Shown here: one piece after another, positions 26,691-38,200 of the stretch
Position numbering within the stretch: the stretch's first letter is position 1
Layout: every line of letters begins with the position of its first letter
Assembly: GCF_963259705.1 (NCBI RefSeq)
Contig: NC_081846.1
Location: forward strand, 57,565,205 to 57,629,204
DNA: 64,000 nucleotides
DNA from: Myotis daubentonii
Taxonomy: Eukaryota > Chordata > Mammalia > Chiroptera > Vespertilionidae
Direction: 5' to 3'
The notes under the pieces: generated by a model
What the model saw: only the letters and a program-made list of their open reading frames with translations
Told to the model about the DNA's origin: nothing
Databases searched by the model: none
Translations under genes and position numbers: made by a program

Positions 26691-28055
26691 TTTTGTGTGG
26701 GGGGAAGAAAGCATCGATGTACATACAAATTAACTATGTACTATTAATACTATTTATTGGTTGCTGCTGGCATATAAAGTTTTTGTTCCAATTAGAAAAG
26801 CTGCTTCCTTCTGGTGGCCAAGTGTTAGAAGTAGAAAATTAGAAAAAGGAAAGACTCCCGAACCATGGGACACAGCTTGACAAGTACCGGCAAAGCTGGA
26901 CATCATTCCCCATTTCTACTCCTGGCTGGGCATCACTTTTGCAGAGTACAAAATGATACATGCGATCCTTGCAAATAGACTTAATTCTTTTAAAATATTA
27001 CATATTATCCATGTTTCTTTTAAAATTTAGCCATCTGGGATTTATTTTCATGAATGATAGGAGCTAAGTGCCTATCATTTTCATTTGAGATAGCAAGTTA
27101 TCTCAACACCAATTATTTGATGATTCATTTTTACCCACTGATTTGAAATGCCACTTTATCATATATTACACTCCTAATTATGCTTTTCTATGCATATGGA
27201 CTCTTGATTAGATGAAATAAAACCTGATATATATTTATATTTTCACATGCTATTTTAATTATTCTGTTTGCTTTCTGATAGAGCAAGTGTTCACTCATTG
27301 TTCTTTTCAAAAATATCTTAATTATTAATGTGAAATTTCACTTAAAAAATCCCTTTGATTTTTTGCATTGAAATTTTGTTAAGGAGAACTGATATATAAA
27401 CCAAATTTAATCTCTAATCTAGGATCATGCTTCCAGAATAGCTCTTCAGTTCAAATCCTCTTGTAGGTTCTTTAGAAAATTTCATAGCTTTTTGTTGTCA
27501 TAGTTTTCTGGTGAAGGCTTGGATATTATTTTGGAATTAGTAGACTCCCAAGAAGCAGACTAAAAATTTTTTCTTTTGTAGCTCTGTCAGAAATAATGTC
27601 TGAAGTGGGAAGTGGCATTGGGTATGTAGAGGTGACGGATGTTTATAAAGTATTTAGAGTAGGTAAAATATGGTGGCTCATTTCATAGGGATGGAGTTGG
27701 GGGACAGACAGAGAAACAAGCATGATCCTTAACCTTACTGAGCTTCCTTTGCCCTTTTGGGTTGAAAGCTTTAGTTATTTTGTTTTCAGTCTTTTTTATT
27801 TTCTAATAAATGTATTTGTCTATAGGCTTTTCTTTTCTCTATATCTTTGGTGACATTATACAAGTTTTGAAATATGTTTTTATTATCTAATTACTAAATT
27901 TTTACATTTCATGTTTGATGTCCTAACAATAAATTGATAGATATTGGGGTGCTTGCCAGAGGTGAGGTTGCTGATAGTGTTCATTTTCTACAGCTCTACT
28001 TCCCATGTCATTGCATAAAAATGTGCAGAAATTCAGCTTGCTTATGGGAAGCTAC
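26691..28055. other. Unassigned intronic sequence
   Basis: AT-rich with no exon and no clear repeat family. Confidence 0.4.
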
Positions 28056-28291
28056 TAACACTGCTACTATATATATATGTTTCTATTGATTTTAGGAAAA
28101 AAAAGAGAGGGAGAGAGAGAGAAACATCAATGTGAGGGAAATATCGATCAGCTGCCTCCTGCATGCCCCTACTGGGGATCAAGCCCACAACTCAGGCAAG
28201 TGCCTGAACCAGGAATCAAACCGGCAACCCTCTGGTACATGGGACAATGTTCAACCAACTGAGCCATACTAGCCAGGATAACACTGCTACT
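28056..28291 (-). mobile_element. VES SINE with 13-bp target duplication
   Basis: The SINE (28069-28278) has 'gagaaacatcaatgtgagg', 'gctgcctcctgcatgcccctactgggg' and the tRNA-like end 'caaccaactgagccatactagccagga'. It is flanked by TAACACTGCTACT at 28056-28068 and 28279-28291. Confidence 0.95.
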
Positions 28292-28294
28292 TTT

Positions 28295-28424
28295 ATCACT
28301 AAAAACTTTATTGAAGAGTAACTCATATCATAAATTCCCATTTTAAGTGTACAATTCAATAATTTTTAAAAAATGAATTTAGCAAGGTCACAAGATACAG
28401 GACCAATATACAAAAATCAACTGT
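28295..28424 (-). mobile_element. Short old L1-like fragment
   Basis: 'ttattgaagagtaactcatatcataaattcccattttaagtgtacaattcaataattttt' resembles a common antisense L1M 3' segment. It is short, and the family call is tentative. Confidence 0.4.
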
Positions 28425-28660
28425 GTTTTTTTTTTAAACTTAAAAAATATGTATTTTTATTGATTTCAGAGAGGAAGGGAGAGGGAGAGAAAGAGATAGA
28501 AACATCAGTGATGAGAGAGAATCATTGATCGACTGCCTCCTGTACACTTCCTATTGGGGATCGAGCCCACAACCCAGGCATGTGCCCTGGCTGAGAATCA
28601 ACCATAACTTCCTGGTTCATAGGTCAACACTCAACCACTGAGCCATACTGACTGAACTAG
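28425..28660 (-). mobile_element. VES SINE
   Basis: In reverse orientation: T-rich end, 'ttattgatttcagagaggaaggg', 'atcattgatcgactgcctcctgtac', and the tRNA-like end 'caaccactgagccatactgactgaac'. No convincing target duplication was found, and it is more diverged than the others. Confidence 0.9.
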
Positions 28661-29154
28661 ATTTTTTTCTTTTTTATTACAAAATACTATTCCACTTCAG
28701 TATTACTTTAAAAATCTGTTTTATAAGGCAATAAATAGTTTTCTTCCTGTTGGGAGAGATGAATATTAACATTTGTAAGATGATAAAAAACAGGTTCCAA
28801 ATTAATATAAAGTATGATATCAATAAAAGACTTTCATTTGTACCAAGGTCAAATATTCACTCACACCACTCCCAAATGTGTGAAGAATAGTAACTGATCT
28901 CAGCTTTTTTATGAACCCCCTTTCTTCAGGGTAGTGAGGAAAGATGAGAACTTTTTAATTAAAAGTATCTCAAGCTCTTCCATTTGGGGTCATCTCTATC
29001 TCTTTGGGGGTAAAGCACAAACTCTCTCCTGGAGGTCAGGCCACCTCCTCCAGTGGAAGGGAGGGTGCGGGGGGAGAGGGGAACTGGTCAGCCTGCAGGT
29101 TCTGACACCTCTGAGGATCTTCATCACTCTGCACTATTTCACCTCATCCCTTTG
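28661..29154. other. Unassigned intronic sequence
   Basis: AT-rich then GC-richer from 29030; no exon or repeat recognised. Confidence 0.4.
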
Positions 29155-29475
29155 CCTCCCAGGGTACAGGGCAGTACTATCCAATAGAAATATTATGCGT
29201 ATCACTTGCGTAATTTTAAATTTTCTAGTAGCTGCATTTAAAGATGTAAAAAGTAAAAGGTGAAATTGACTTTAATAATGAATTTTATCAAACCCAATAT
29301 ATTTAGAAACATCCTTTCAGAATGCTATCAATACAAAATTATTGAAATATTTTATGTTCTTTTTTTATATGAAGTTTTGAAACCTGCTGTACATTTTACA
29401 CTTTCAGCACATTTCAGTTGGGAGTAGTCACGCTTCAAGTGCAGAATAAGCTCATGTGGTTATGGGTAGGGCTTT
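29155..29475. mobile_element. Old hAT-type (MER class) DNA transposon
   Basis: It begins near 29172 with 'cagtactatccaatagaaata' and continues with 'taattttaaattttctagtagctgcat'. It ends near 'catttcagttgggagtagtcacgcttcaagtgcagaata'. This is a familiar eutherian hAT-like repeat whose exact family I do not name. Confidence 0.6.
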
Positions 29476-30904
29476 GGCCAGCGGAGCTTATAGGGAAGCT
29501 TCCCAGCCTCCTGGCGATGGAGGGGATGGGGAAGGTTGGGGGGGAGCGAGTGGCTGCTCCTCCTGCAGATTCTGACTCCCTTTTAGAATTTGATATCACA
29601 TTTTACATAAATGTTGAACCCTGCTATTTTCCTCTTCTTGCATCTTTCAGTGTCTTCACTACCCTTGACGGGGTGTCCATGGCATCTCTTATATTGGGAT
29701 TGGCGTTGGGCCTTATGCAATTCATTGGTAATATAACTGGACCCACTCAGTCTTAGGGTGTGGGCCAACATGTGCTACTGCTGACCCTGCCTCTGGTCCT
29801 GAGGTCCCCTCCTGCAGGTCTTACAGCCCTGGTTTTCCCAGCGCGTGCCTCCAATTAGACCTTGTGCAAGCTGGGAGAAACAAATGTTTTCTCATATAAT
29901 TTCTATAAACATCCCCCCCCGCCCCGCTTCTGTTTCACGGAATGCAGGATTTTCCTGGGAGGCATTTCACACCAGGAAAGTGGGGGGCCGGCCCATATCG
30001 TTGGATGCTCCCTTCGCTATCTCAGTATTTCTACTTAGCCTCCAAGCATTGCAGTGTGACCCACGATGGCGTAGAAAGTGATGGAGCAGGTGTCTGAGAA
30101 CTTCGCCTACTTCTCTTTTCCATCCCAGTGATGGCCAAAGGGAAACATGATTTCCAGGAGAAATAAAATAGATGAAGTTAATATTTTCAAAATGTTCTTC
30201 CTGTGATATCCGTGTCAAGAAAAAGTCTGGAAAGAAACATAGCCCTATGATAATAGTTTTTGTCTCCAGGTAATGAGATGAAGGATAGTTTTGATTTTCT
30301 TTTGTATATTTTTGTATTTTCCACAATGAGAAGACATATGTGATAGTAAGAAAAACCCATAGTCGTTTTAAAAATAATAAGTAAAACATACTTTTCCATT
30401 TTCATTGGTTGTTTGAATGTGGGCTTAAAACTGGTAGGCAAAGTGGAAAATAATGTGCAATGTATAAAAGTGAATATACTACTCCAAATATAAGGTATTA
30501 AAGAGAAGATACCTTTTTCAGGTATTTTCAAAATAGATGTGACAACATATGCTCCTCTTCATTTTCTTACCATAATGTTTATAGCTTGTGTTGTCTAATT
30601 TCTCTAATTCTACACTCCAGGCCCTTTTCTAGCCACCCCACGGCCTTATCATTTGAACTCTTAAGGGCTGTCTCCACAGCCTCCTTCCCCACCCACAGCC
30701 GGAAGCTGAACTCTCTTCTGTCGTAGCCTGTGGTTCTTTCCTTCTAGCAGGGCTGTGAATGTGCTAGTTCCCCACCGTCTTCCCACTGGTGCCTGTTCAG
30801 GGCCAGTGTCACAGCCCTAATCACTGCAGTGTGCAGCCCTGTAAGCTGCGATGGTTCTGTGATATTTATGTTTCTTTTGTTTGAGGATAATTTTAAATAT
30901 ATAT
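29476..30904. other. Unassigned intronic sequence
   Basis: Several short open frames occur, but none shows a domain or matched splice sites. No repeat family is recognised. Confidence 0.4.
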
Positions 30905-31019
30905 ACAGAGTGGAGCAAAAGTAGGTTGTGAGCACAGTTGTGAGCACGCAAAACACAGAATTTATTCTTGTATTATTTTCCATGCAATCAACTGTAAACC
31001 TACCTTTGCCCCACTCCAT
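30905..31019. mobile_element. Mariner-type MITE
   Basis: About 115 bp with inverted ends: GAGTGGAGCAAAAGTAGGTT on the left and, as reverse complement, GAGTGGGGCAAAGGTAGGTT on the right. Flanking TA is consistent with Tc1/mariner insertion. It is too short to code. Confidence 0.8.
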
Positions 31020-31609
31020 ATGTATATTTACTGAGCATTCCTTATGTTAGATACACATAGGGAGGAGTAGAAAACAAGGACATGTAATGGTCAGACCTCA
31101 TTTTTGTATCTTTTCTTAGCATCATTGCATCCCATTACCACTGAAAGTTGCAGAGTAAACTAACAGAAATAAGATCACCCTTCCTCGCACCGAGGCTTCT
31201 CTCCTCTTGTTGTTATGACATTTTATAAATGCTTGTTAGAATGTTCAATCCGTAACGTTCTGAAGTTCAGCTCTTTTGCAGCTGACATGTACACTCCTTT
31301 CTCTGTACAGTGTGTGTTTTTACAGGGGTCGATATGATTGTGGCATTTCAGTTCTATTCATTGCTGTTCCTTGTAAGTTAATAGTCTGCCTCTCCCATTT
31401 ACCTCCTTTGTAATAATTTTAATGCATTTAATTTTTTTTCACTATATACTCTAGCTAATATTTTTAAAGATTTCTAAAGGCAAATTTACTTGGCCTGGAA
31501 ATTCCTCTGGATATCATTTCATAACCAGAAAAAACTGAATGAAGTTGGGCATAACCAACAGAAGGAAGGTATGGGTTGGTAAGAACTTTATTGGTCAATG
31601 TTAATGTAA
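31020..31609. other. Unassigned intronic sequence
   Basis: AT-rich; nothing recognised. Confidence 0.4.
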
Positions 31610-31782
31610 TACTAGAGCAGTGGTTCCATTCAATAGAGTCACCTGGGGAGCTGTCTAAAGTCCGGATGCTCAGGTCAGGGACCCCTCCAAGTTAATCAGA
31701 ATCTCTGGCAATGGTGTTTCTGCAACAATTTTTGAAAGTCATCAGGGAATTCTGAAGTGCAGTGAAGTTTGAGAACTAGTGC
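31610..31782 (+). mobile_element. MER5-like hAT-Charlie element
   Basis: It starts 'cagtggttcc', contains 'agtcacctggggagct' and 'atcagaatctctggcaatggtg', and ends 'gtttgagaact'. This is the MER5A layout. It is non-coding. Confidence 0.75.
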
Positions 31783-32005
31783 ACTAGGGTTCTTTGCATG
31801 TTTTCTGAAGTATGGGCCCCAAATCACCTATTCAGTTCTTGGGAAGATCGTACTTTTGGTAGAAGTGCCCCTCATTTCTCTTTTCTCCATGCTATACCCT
31901 CACTGAAATCGTTCAGTTAAGTCATGTGAGTGAAACTTTCCATTCATTGGAAGAATTCTAGAAATCCTCTGCAAGGACAAGCCTTGGGTGTCTCTCTCCA
32001 AGCAG

Positions 32006-32008
<3 letters not shown>

Positions 32009-32045
<37 letters not shown>
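32009..32045. repeat. (GT)n microsatellite
   Basis: A GT dinucleotide run of about 37 bp. Confidence 0.97.
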
Positions 32046-32047
<2 letters not shown>

Positions 32048-33252
32048 ACAGTGCACATTTAATGGAGAAAGCATTGCTTTCTATAGTAACAAACACTAGT
32101 TCAGTTATTGTTTTCCTATGTTGTAAGACAATCAGCATTTGAAGTTTAAGATGGCGATGATCATTGGGAAGGAAGACACTGGAACCAGCTGCCTTCCTAG
32201 CACTAAACTGGCTTTGTTAATCCAGCGTGTGCTTCTGGGTGCTTGCCAACAGCGTGAATGGACAGTTATTGCATTTTCTAAGTGGTAAAACCAGATGTTT
32301 CTCTCTATTTCCCATGTATTTTCTTAACAATATGCACAATTCAGCATGTTTTATTGGGAGTCATGAAGGGCACTAAAAGTGGGTTCATAGTTTAATCTTT
32401 GGGATTTTTAGAGCACGCTCAGTAAAGTGAAGTCAACAGAGACTTTGCAGACATTTGTCATGTTTTTGCCTCTCAGCATGAGATTTCCCCAAATCAGTGG
32501 AAATGCTTTTGTTCATTAAATCTCTGTCAACCAAGTCTCCATTCCAAGTGGAGGTGCCAAATGATGTCAACCAGGGATTACTGGGAGGCATGAAACAGAT
32601 ATAATTCTCAGTGAGTCTGTCTGTTTTGCCTTTTAAATGAAGTTAGAAATGTTTCACAAATTAACATTAATTTAAAAGATTAATTTAAAAGACCCCACTG
32701 ATAGCCAACATGCCATCTTCCAACCGTAGAGGTAATTTTGTCAAATAATACTAACTTAGAACCTGCTCATCAGTATAACATAACTAACTATGGGATGTGT
32801 CTGTGTGTATTTTCATATGTTGAGGCATGAATACACAGATTATTTGGACATAATTGTAGTGGTCCTTGAATGGATCGGAGCTGACAAGCATGATTGACAG
32901 AGGGAAGCTAAGAAATTTATGGACAAACAATGTGCAGTTATTTTAATGTGAAAATGAACAAGCAAGCGTGTGCCAGTGGGCAGACGGAGCAGCAGCTGGG
33001 CAGACAAGCTCAGCCGAGGTCATTCTTGTGGTCTTGGACGACAGCTTACCTCCTGAGGTATGCAAGTCCAGCTTCAGATCTGTGGTCTTTTCCAAACCAC
33101 AGGCAATTAGAGAGGGCCCGTTGTTTGGTAGTTCGGACTGCCTTTACTTTATTGTTTATGACTTTGATGTTCGATTTTAGAAATCTTTGCTCGTTAAAAT
33201 GCTACTGGACTTCTTCTGTATGCCATCTTGATCTGTCTGTTGAAGTTACTTA
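32046..33252. other. Unassigned intronic sequence
   Basis: No repeat family or exon recognised. Confidence 0.4.
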
Positions 33253-33597
33253 TCTTTACTAGTATATGTAAAAGCCTAAGCGACCAAACGACTGATTGAC
33301 CGGTCGCTATGACATGCATTGACCTCCAGGGGGCAGATGCTCAATGCAGGAGCTGCTTCCTGGTGGTCAGTGCACTCCCACAGCAGGAGCGCCGTTCAGC
33401 TGACCATCAGGCGCCAGAGCAGGGCTCACGGCTGGCCGCCACAACCCGGAGCTGCAGCAGAGTGGCAACGAGCCTACCAAGCGGCAGTGGCAGGTGCAGT
33501 GGGGGCTGGGATGAGCAGGAGCGGCAGGCGGGATTGGACTGCTGGTTTCGGCCTGATCCCCGCAGGCCATGCCAAGGGACCCCACCAGTGCACGAAT
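33253..33597 (+). mobile_element. Helitron, 3'-truncated at its terminal palindrome
   Basis: A 5' end TCTTTACTAGTATATGTAAAAGCC is followed by the HeliBat-like interior with 'cggtcgctatgacatgcattgacctccagggggcag'. It ends 'caccagtgcacgaat' with no second palindrome arm and no CTAG. The body is GC-rich. The start is the first TC and may be off by a few bases. Confidence 0.8.
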
Positions 33598-34982
33598 CGA
33601 CATAAAATGGAATGTCATAATGTGTGCGTTTGGTAGGAGCAGGCAATATTCAGAAACCCTTTATAAAACACTTTTATGCAAAACGAGCATGATTGAATCA
33701 TTTTAGTGCCTACCACTATTTTTCTTTCACATGCATGTGTCACTGAAGTGACCACAGATGCTGTAATTATAAATGGAACAGCTAGATGCTCTGGTCTTTT
33801 CAAGAACCAATTATCTCATATTTTCTTCCTCAGAAACGCAGACTTTTATCTTGGCCCATAATTAGTGCTGCAGCCATATAGAAGGGTTTTTTATGGGGGC
33901 AGTGGGGTGTTTGAAACTGCATTCTCTTTCTCCACGTCAACATGTACACCGCTCCATAGCGGTAAACGATTTGCTGTTCCTCTTCAGCTGCAAAGGGGTG
34001 CTGTGCTCTCCAGTACCACACACAGTATTTGTGAATGAAATGGTGGCAACCACTGTGTGTGTATTGATGTCTTTGCCACGAACCCCTTACGTAGGGAGTT
34101 TTACTGAGCACTTTCAGGTAATGAAATATTAACCTTTCAGACAAACTCTAGGAAGATGTTATAAAGCTGCAGGGCTAGGTAGGCAGAAACTTAGCAGCCA
34201 TAGTCACACGAAGGAAGTATGAAGCCATGGGTTAGGAGAAATATAATGGCCGCTTTATGAAGCGCCATGATTGTAGTGGGTACAATATAGCTTCCAGCAT
34301 TGATGTGTATCCTTTGTTTGGAACTATTGCAAAGCACACCCACACACAGAGCGATCAGGTAATGGCTTATTTAGTTAGTGAAAGAAGCGTGTTTACAATC
34401 CTACTTTATATATTTTACAGTCTTATTTTATATATTTTAATATGAGTTTTATAGAATCATATAATTTTAAAGCTGGAAGGAATCTTGGAAAGCATCCAGT
34501 CCAGCCTCCTTGTAGTAACTAAGGGTTCTGGTTTGCAAACAAGAGAAATCATTTTTAGTTGAATTTTATAGTAAACATATTTTACTGAAAGATATCTGGG
34601 TAGTTCACCGAATCATCTGTGGAACCAAGCTTTGAAAATGGCTGGGAAGATAGGGAAGAGTCAAGACTGTACCCCGATTTCCTCCTCAGAATCATCCCAG
34701 CGAGTCCAACCACTGACCCGGATTGTCTCCTCCTCTGCTATCCTGGGACTCTGGACATCACTGTTGCCAACACTGCCTTTGATCATATTCCTGCTGTGTG
34801 GCCACTGCCCATGGCCTTAGTCTTTGCAGGCCCTGCTTCTTTGCATCACTGGCTTCCAAGTGAAGGATCTGCTGGGCTGAACTCAGGTCAAACGCTCCTG
34901 TGTTAGCTGCAAAGGGGGCTAGGAAACAAGTATCTGTCATCAACTGACAGTGTGACTTCAGAAGAGAAAGGGAGCTCAGAGC

Positions 34983-35000
34983 GGGCGGGCGGGGGTGGGG
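34983..35000 (+). promoter_or_regulatory. G-quadruplex motif
   Basis: Four G runs (GGG, GGG, GGGGG, GGGG) are separated by single-base loops, the arrangement that usually gives stable parallel quadruplexes. No promoter is visible nearby, so any role is unknown. Confidence 0.7.
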
Positions 35001-35358
35001 CCAGGAAAGAGTGCCTCCTGCAGTTCACAGCTGCTTGGCAAAATTAACAAATACCCTTCTTTCTATGCTAAAACTACCTAAGAGTTTACTTTCACTTAGC
35101 CCTGTATAATTTTACCATTTATAACTCAAAACATCTCACCCCATTTCTAAAGGGAATCAACTCAAGATCTCATTTGTTACAGCATCTAGCTTTCAATTCA
35201 AGATCTCTACTTGACTTTTCCCCATTATCCTCTAGTCCTGTCATAATCCATTTTAATATTTCATGACCTATGGGCAATATTTTAAAGTTTACCACCAATA
35301 AACACGCCTCATGTAAACTAATAAGGAAAAGAACGGGGAAGAAAGTTGGCAGAAAATT

Positions 35359-35385
35359 GTGTGTGTGTGTGTGTGTGTGTGTGTG
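35359..35385. repeat. (GT)n microsatellite
   Basis: A GT run of about 27 bp. Confidence 0.95.
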
Positions 35386-37270
35386 ACATCAAGAAGGATA
35401 GACATCTTCCCTCTCCTTTGATAAAAGGTTAGGATCACAATACAAATTTATTATTTCCTCTCTCTACTATGCATTGCATATGCCCTTTGCTTTCAGCCAG
35501 CATCTTGGCTGGGTGAGGTTCTTACTCAATAGGTTAACTTCTATCTTAGTTTCTGAGGGAGTGTCTTACTCGGGGTGGCTTTTCCCACTGGGCATGCCAT
35601 AGCAGAAGGTATCCTGGGAGTTCTTTGGATTCTGTCTGCTTCTCCCTGCCTCTCTTAAATCACAGCAGTCCCGTTTCCTTTTGATGGGCCATTGTTCCAG
35701 CCAGCACTGTAACATCTTTTCTATTTGCTTAGTTCAATAAGCCCCAAGAGGCAAGTACTTCATCAGCTCCTAATTCAATGTAACCATGCTTATCCTCCTG
35801 GTGAAGGTATTAGAAGTTAAAACCAGCAGAGCCTAGAATCTCAGGGATGGGGAACAAATTTTACAAATGGGTCTTCAGGGTTAATTATGGAAAGCACCCT
35901 TCTCACTTGTGCTTACTGGCTCACCTGCTAGTGTGTACGTCTTCTGTCAGTGTTGAGAAACAGAATCATATGTGGGTCACTACTTCAGAACAAAACCACT
36001 CCCTATAAAATAGCATCCAACTTTACACAGTACTATCTCCAAGCTCATAATGTACCTAAGTCTTCAATGGGCCATCCCTCCACTTTATAAGGACAGCAGC
36101 GAACGGGTGATGTAGTGAGTCCCTGGGTGTCAGCTCCTTGCCCTGCTTCTTCTCCCTAAGGAAGAAGTGCTGTCCAGTTGAACACTCTCAGTGCACAGGT
36201 GATGCAAACCTGGTGAATAGGGAAAGAAAATCCAAATTCTTTTTCTGCCTTTCCCATTATAAAATGGTGAGATATAATGTTGTAACCAGCTAACATTAGG
36301 CTAATTTCTCCAGAGCATTATACCCTGTCAAGAGCTCAGAGGGTTGGTGAGCAGTGCATAGCTTCTGCGCCTACTGCTGGGAGCGTTTTATCATGACCCC
36401 ACTGAGCAAGTACCAGGCTGCTGGGGAAGAAGACTCATACACACGAAAGATAATTTCTTCCACCTCAGTCTTTAGATCACCTCCATACAGTATTCCTGCA
36501 CTCTGACCAATCCCAACAGGTCCACCCACATCATCTCTCTGAGTCTTCCTGTCACAACTCCTCCAATCATATCCCCTCAGTGCCCCTAACCAGTTGGCCA
36601 AACTATTAACTAGTGCCCACAAAATATTATTAATCCAGCATTTATTCGTTTACTCGAAAATATTTATTGAATAGCTAACATGTACCAGTTACTAATCCTT
36701 TACTTCAGGTTAAGTGAACACTGAGATATTCCTCTTGAAATCATACCCACACGGAAAATTTCCCTTCATTGCCACCTTTCAAGGACACCTTAGAGCAGCG
36801 CGGTCTGCCATAGCAGTGCTCTCGTCTGGGGCCAGTATGTGCAGAACCAGCTGTAAAACTGGCTCATTTTTTTTATTATTCCTCACTCAGCTAGTCATTG
36901 AGAATGCCCCAGGGGCCACAGGTGTGGGTTCAGGGAGGAATGTCAGTGTGGAAAGAGCGTGAGCCACCTGTTCATGCGAATTACCCGTGTCTTCAGTTCA
37001 CTCTCATGTTGTTAGTCTGTGCTGTTAGTCACTCCCAGCCTTAGGGCCAGGTGTCTCAGACAGCACCCTGCTCGTTTTGAGTACCCAGAGTCTCACTGTC
37101 ACCTGGTGTCTTAAAGGCAAAAGTCCAGGTGACACCTCATCTAGTTGTTCTGAGGGATAAGTTTGAACAGGGAGGCACTCACTGTAATGCTTATCACATT
37201 GTATCTGCTTGACAAATGATAGCTCCCATAATACTTACCAGGGCCCAATAACAAGCCAAGAGCTATTTGT

Positions 37271-38200
37271 TACTCCCTCTGTCCCATAATAATAGTAGCA
37301 GTTGATGAAGGTAATTTGTCCCATATTAATAGTAGCAAAAGAAAATAAATATAGAACGCAACATTTATTATAAAAAAACTAGATTAAATTAAACAATAAA
37401 ATAGTACTCCTAATTTTTATTTTGAGTGTTCAGATAGTTTCTGGATTTTTCAATAATTTCGTCACTGCATTTTAAACTTGTAGGGAGGATCTGTTGGCTG
37501 CGAAGCTTTGCTTTCCCTATATGTGTGAGCTTAAATTATTGGAGCCATCGTTCTTCATTGCTTCCAGCATAACTTGTTGAAGTGACAGAAAAGTATTATC
37601 CAGTATTTCGGGAAAAAAATTATTAAAGGCTAATATGGTGCCTCTTCTGCTAAGAGGAATATGTCTAAGTTTTTCAAGTTTTTCTCCATAATCTTTGCAT
37701 TTACGTCCACAGTTTTGTTTTTTCAAAGAATCAACATTAGCATAAGATTCTCCTGGACAATTATTTTCAGAAGCACGTTTCCAAATTCTTGATATGGTCA
37801 TTCTGTTGCACTTAAATTGTTTTGCAGCTAACGTAATTGCACCTTTCTGCAACTTTTTCTTTTTCTTTTGATGCATCAAGAACTGGACAATCGCAACTCA
37901 ATCTTTGCTTGAAAACTCTCTTTTTTTTTTCATCTTACTTTTACAATGGGTTGATATTCAATTGAAATTAAACAATTGATTTCGATCAGCGGATGAAATT
38001 AGAAAAATAGTTATAATTCGTAATAATTAGATTAACCTAAAAATTGAAAGATGTGTCAAAACAAATGACAGATGTCATGAAACATTGATTTTGATTGAAG
38101 GCTTTGCAATTTTGCACTACAACATAACTTACAGTTGCATTCGCCAATAATTCCTGTTTAAATATTCACTTGCTACTATTATTATGGGACAGAGCGAGTA
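37271..38200 (-). mobile_element. Tc1/mariner element with Stowaway-like ends
   Basis: The 926-bp element (37273-38198) is bounded by TA on both sides. Its 28-bp inverted ends start CTCCCTCTGTCCCATAATAA on the left and CTCGCTCTGTCCCATAATAA (reverse complement) on the right, matching at 27 of 28 positions. CTCCCTC-type ends with TA duplication are the signature of plant Stowaway elements and their mariner relatives. A second copy of the inner end sequence lies at 37317-37340. The - strand carries transposase remnants, annotated separately. Near-identical ends suggest a fairly young insertion. Confidence 0.88.
37410..37879 (-). pseudogene. Mariner transposase remnant: N- and C-terminal parts fused, core lost
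   Basis: The reading frame 37517-37879 (first ATG at 37876) starts with a Lys-rich stretch. It then shows a helix-turn-helix (LAAKQFKCNRMTISRIWKRA), a GRKCKDYGEKLEKLRHIPL segment and RRGTILAF, the order of the DNA-binding region in plant-type mariner transposases. It then jumps to FLSLQQVMLEAMKNDGSNN, which resembles the extreme C-terminus of those proteins. The whole catalytic Asp-rich core of about 200 residues is absent. The frame stops at 37517. Shifting one base from there continues GKAKLRSQQILPTSL to a stop at 37410-37412, fitting a one-base deletion just after NN. The product cannot be a transposase but could keep DNA-binding ability. Family comparison is from recall. Confidence 0.8.

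Larger units (their letters stand above)
33598..37270. other. Intronic sequence, mostly unassigned
   Basis: Little recognisable repeat. 34448-34520 resembles an ancient mammalian repeat ('aattttaaagctggaaggaatcttgg'). A G-quadruplex motif lies at 34983-35000 and a (GT)n run at 35359-35385. The - strand frame at 36371-36622 is open for 83 codons, but I cannot assign it. Confidence 0.4.

Noticed and set aside
29418..29756. 112-codon + strand frame with hydrophobic C-terminus
   Set aside because: The 5' part overlaps an old hAT repeat, and there is no recognisable family or splice structure.
33893..34132. Possible + strand exon ending CAG/GTAATG at about 34111
   Set aside because: The frame is open for 79 codons with a donor-like end, but there is no convincing acceptor, domain or coiled-coil character, and inserting it would break the phase match between the two supported exons.
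36371..36622. 83-codon - strand open frame with a protein-like composition
   Set aside because: I could not place it in any family. It could be an old retroelement piece. Not listed as a gene; a protein search would settle it.
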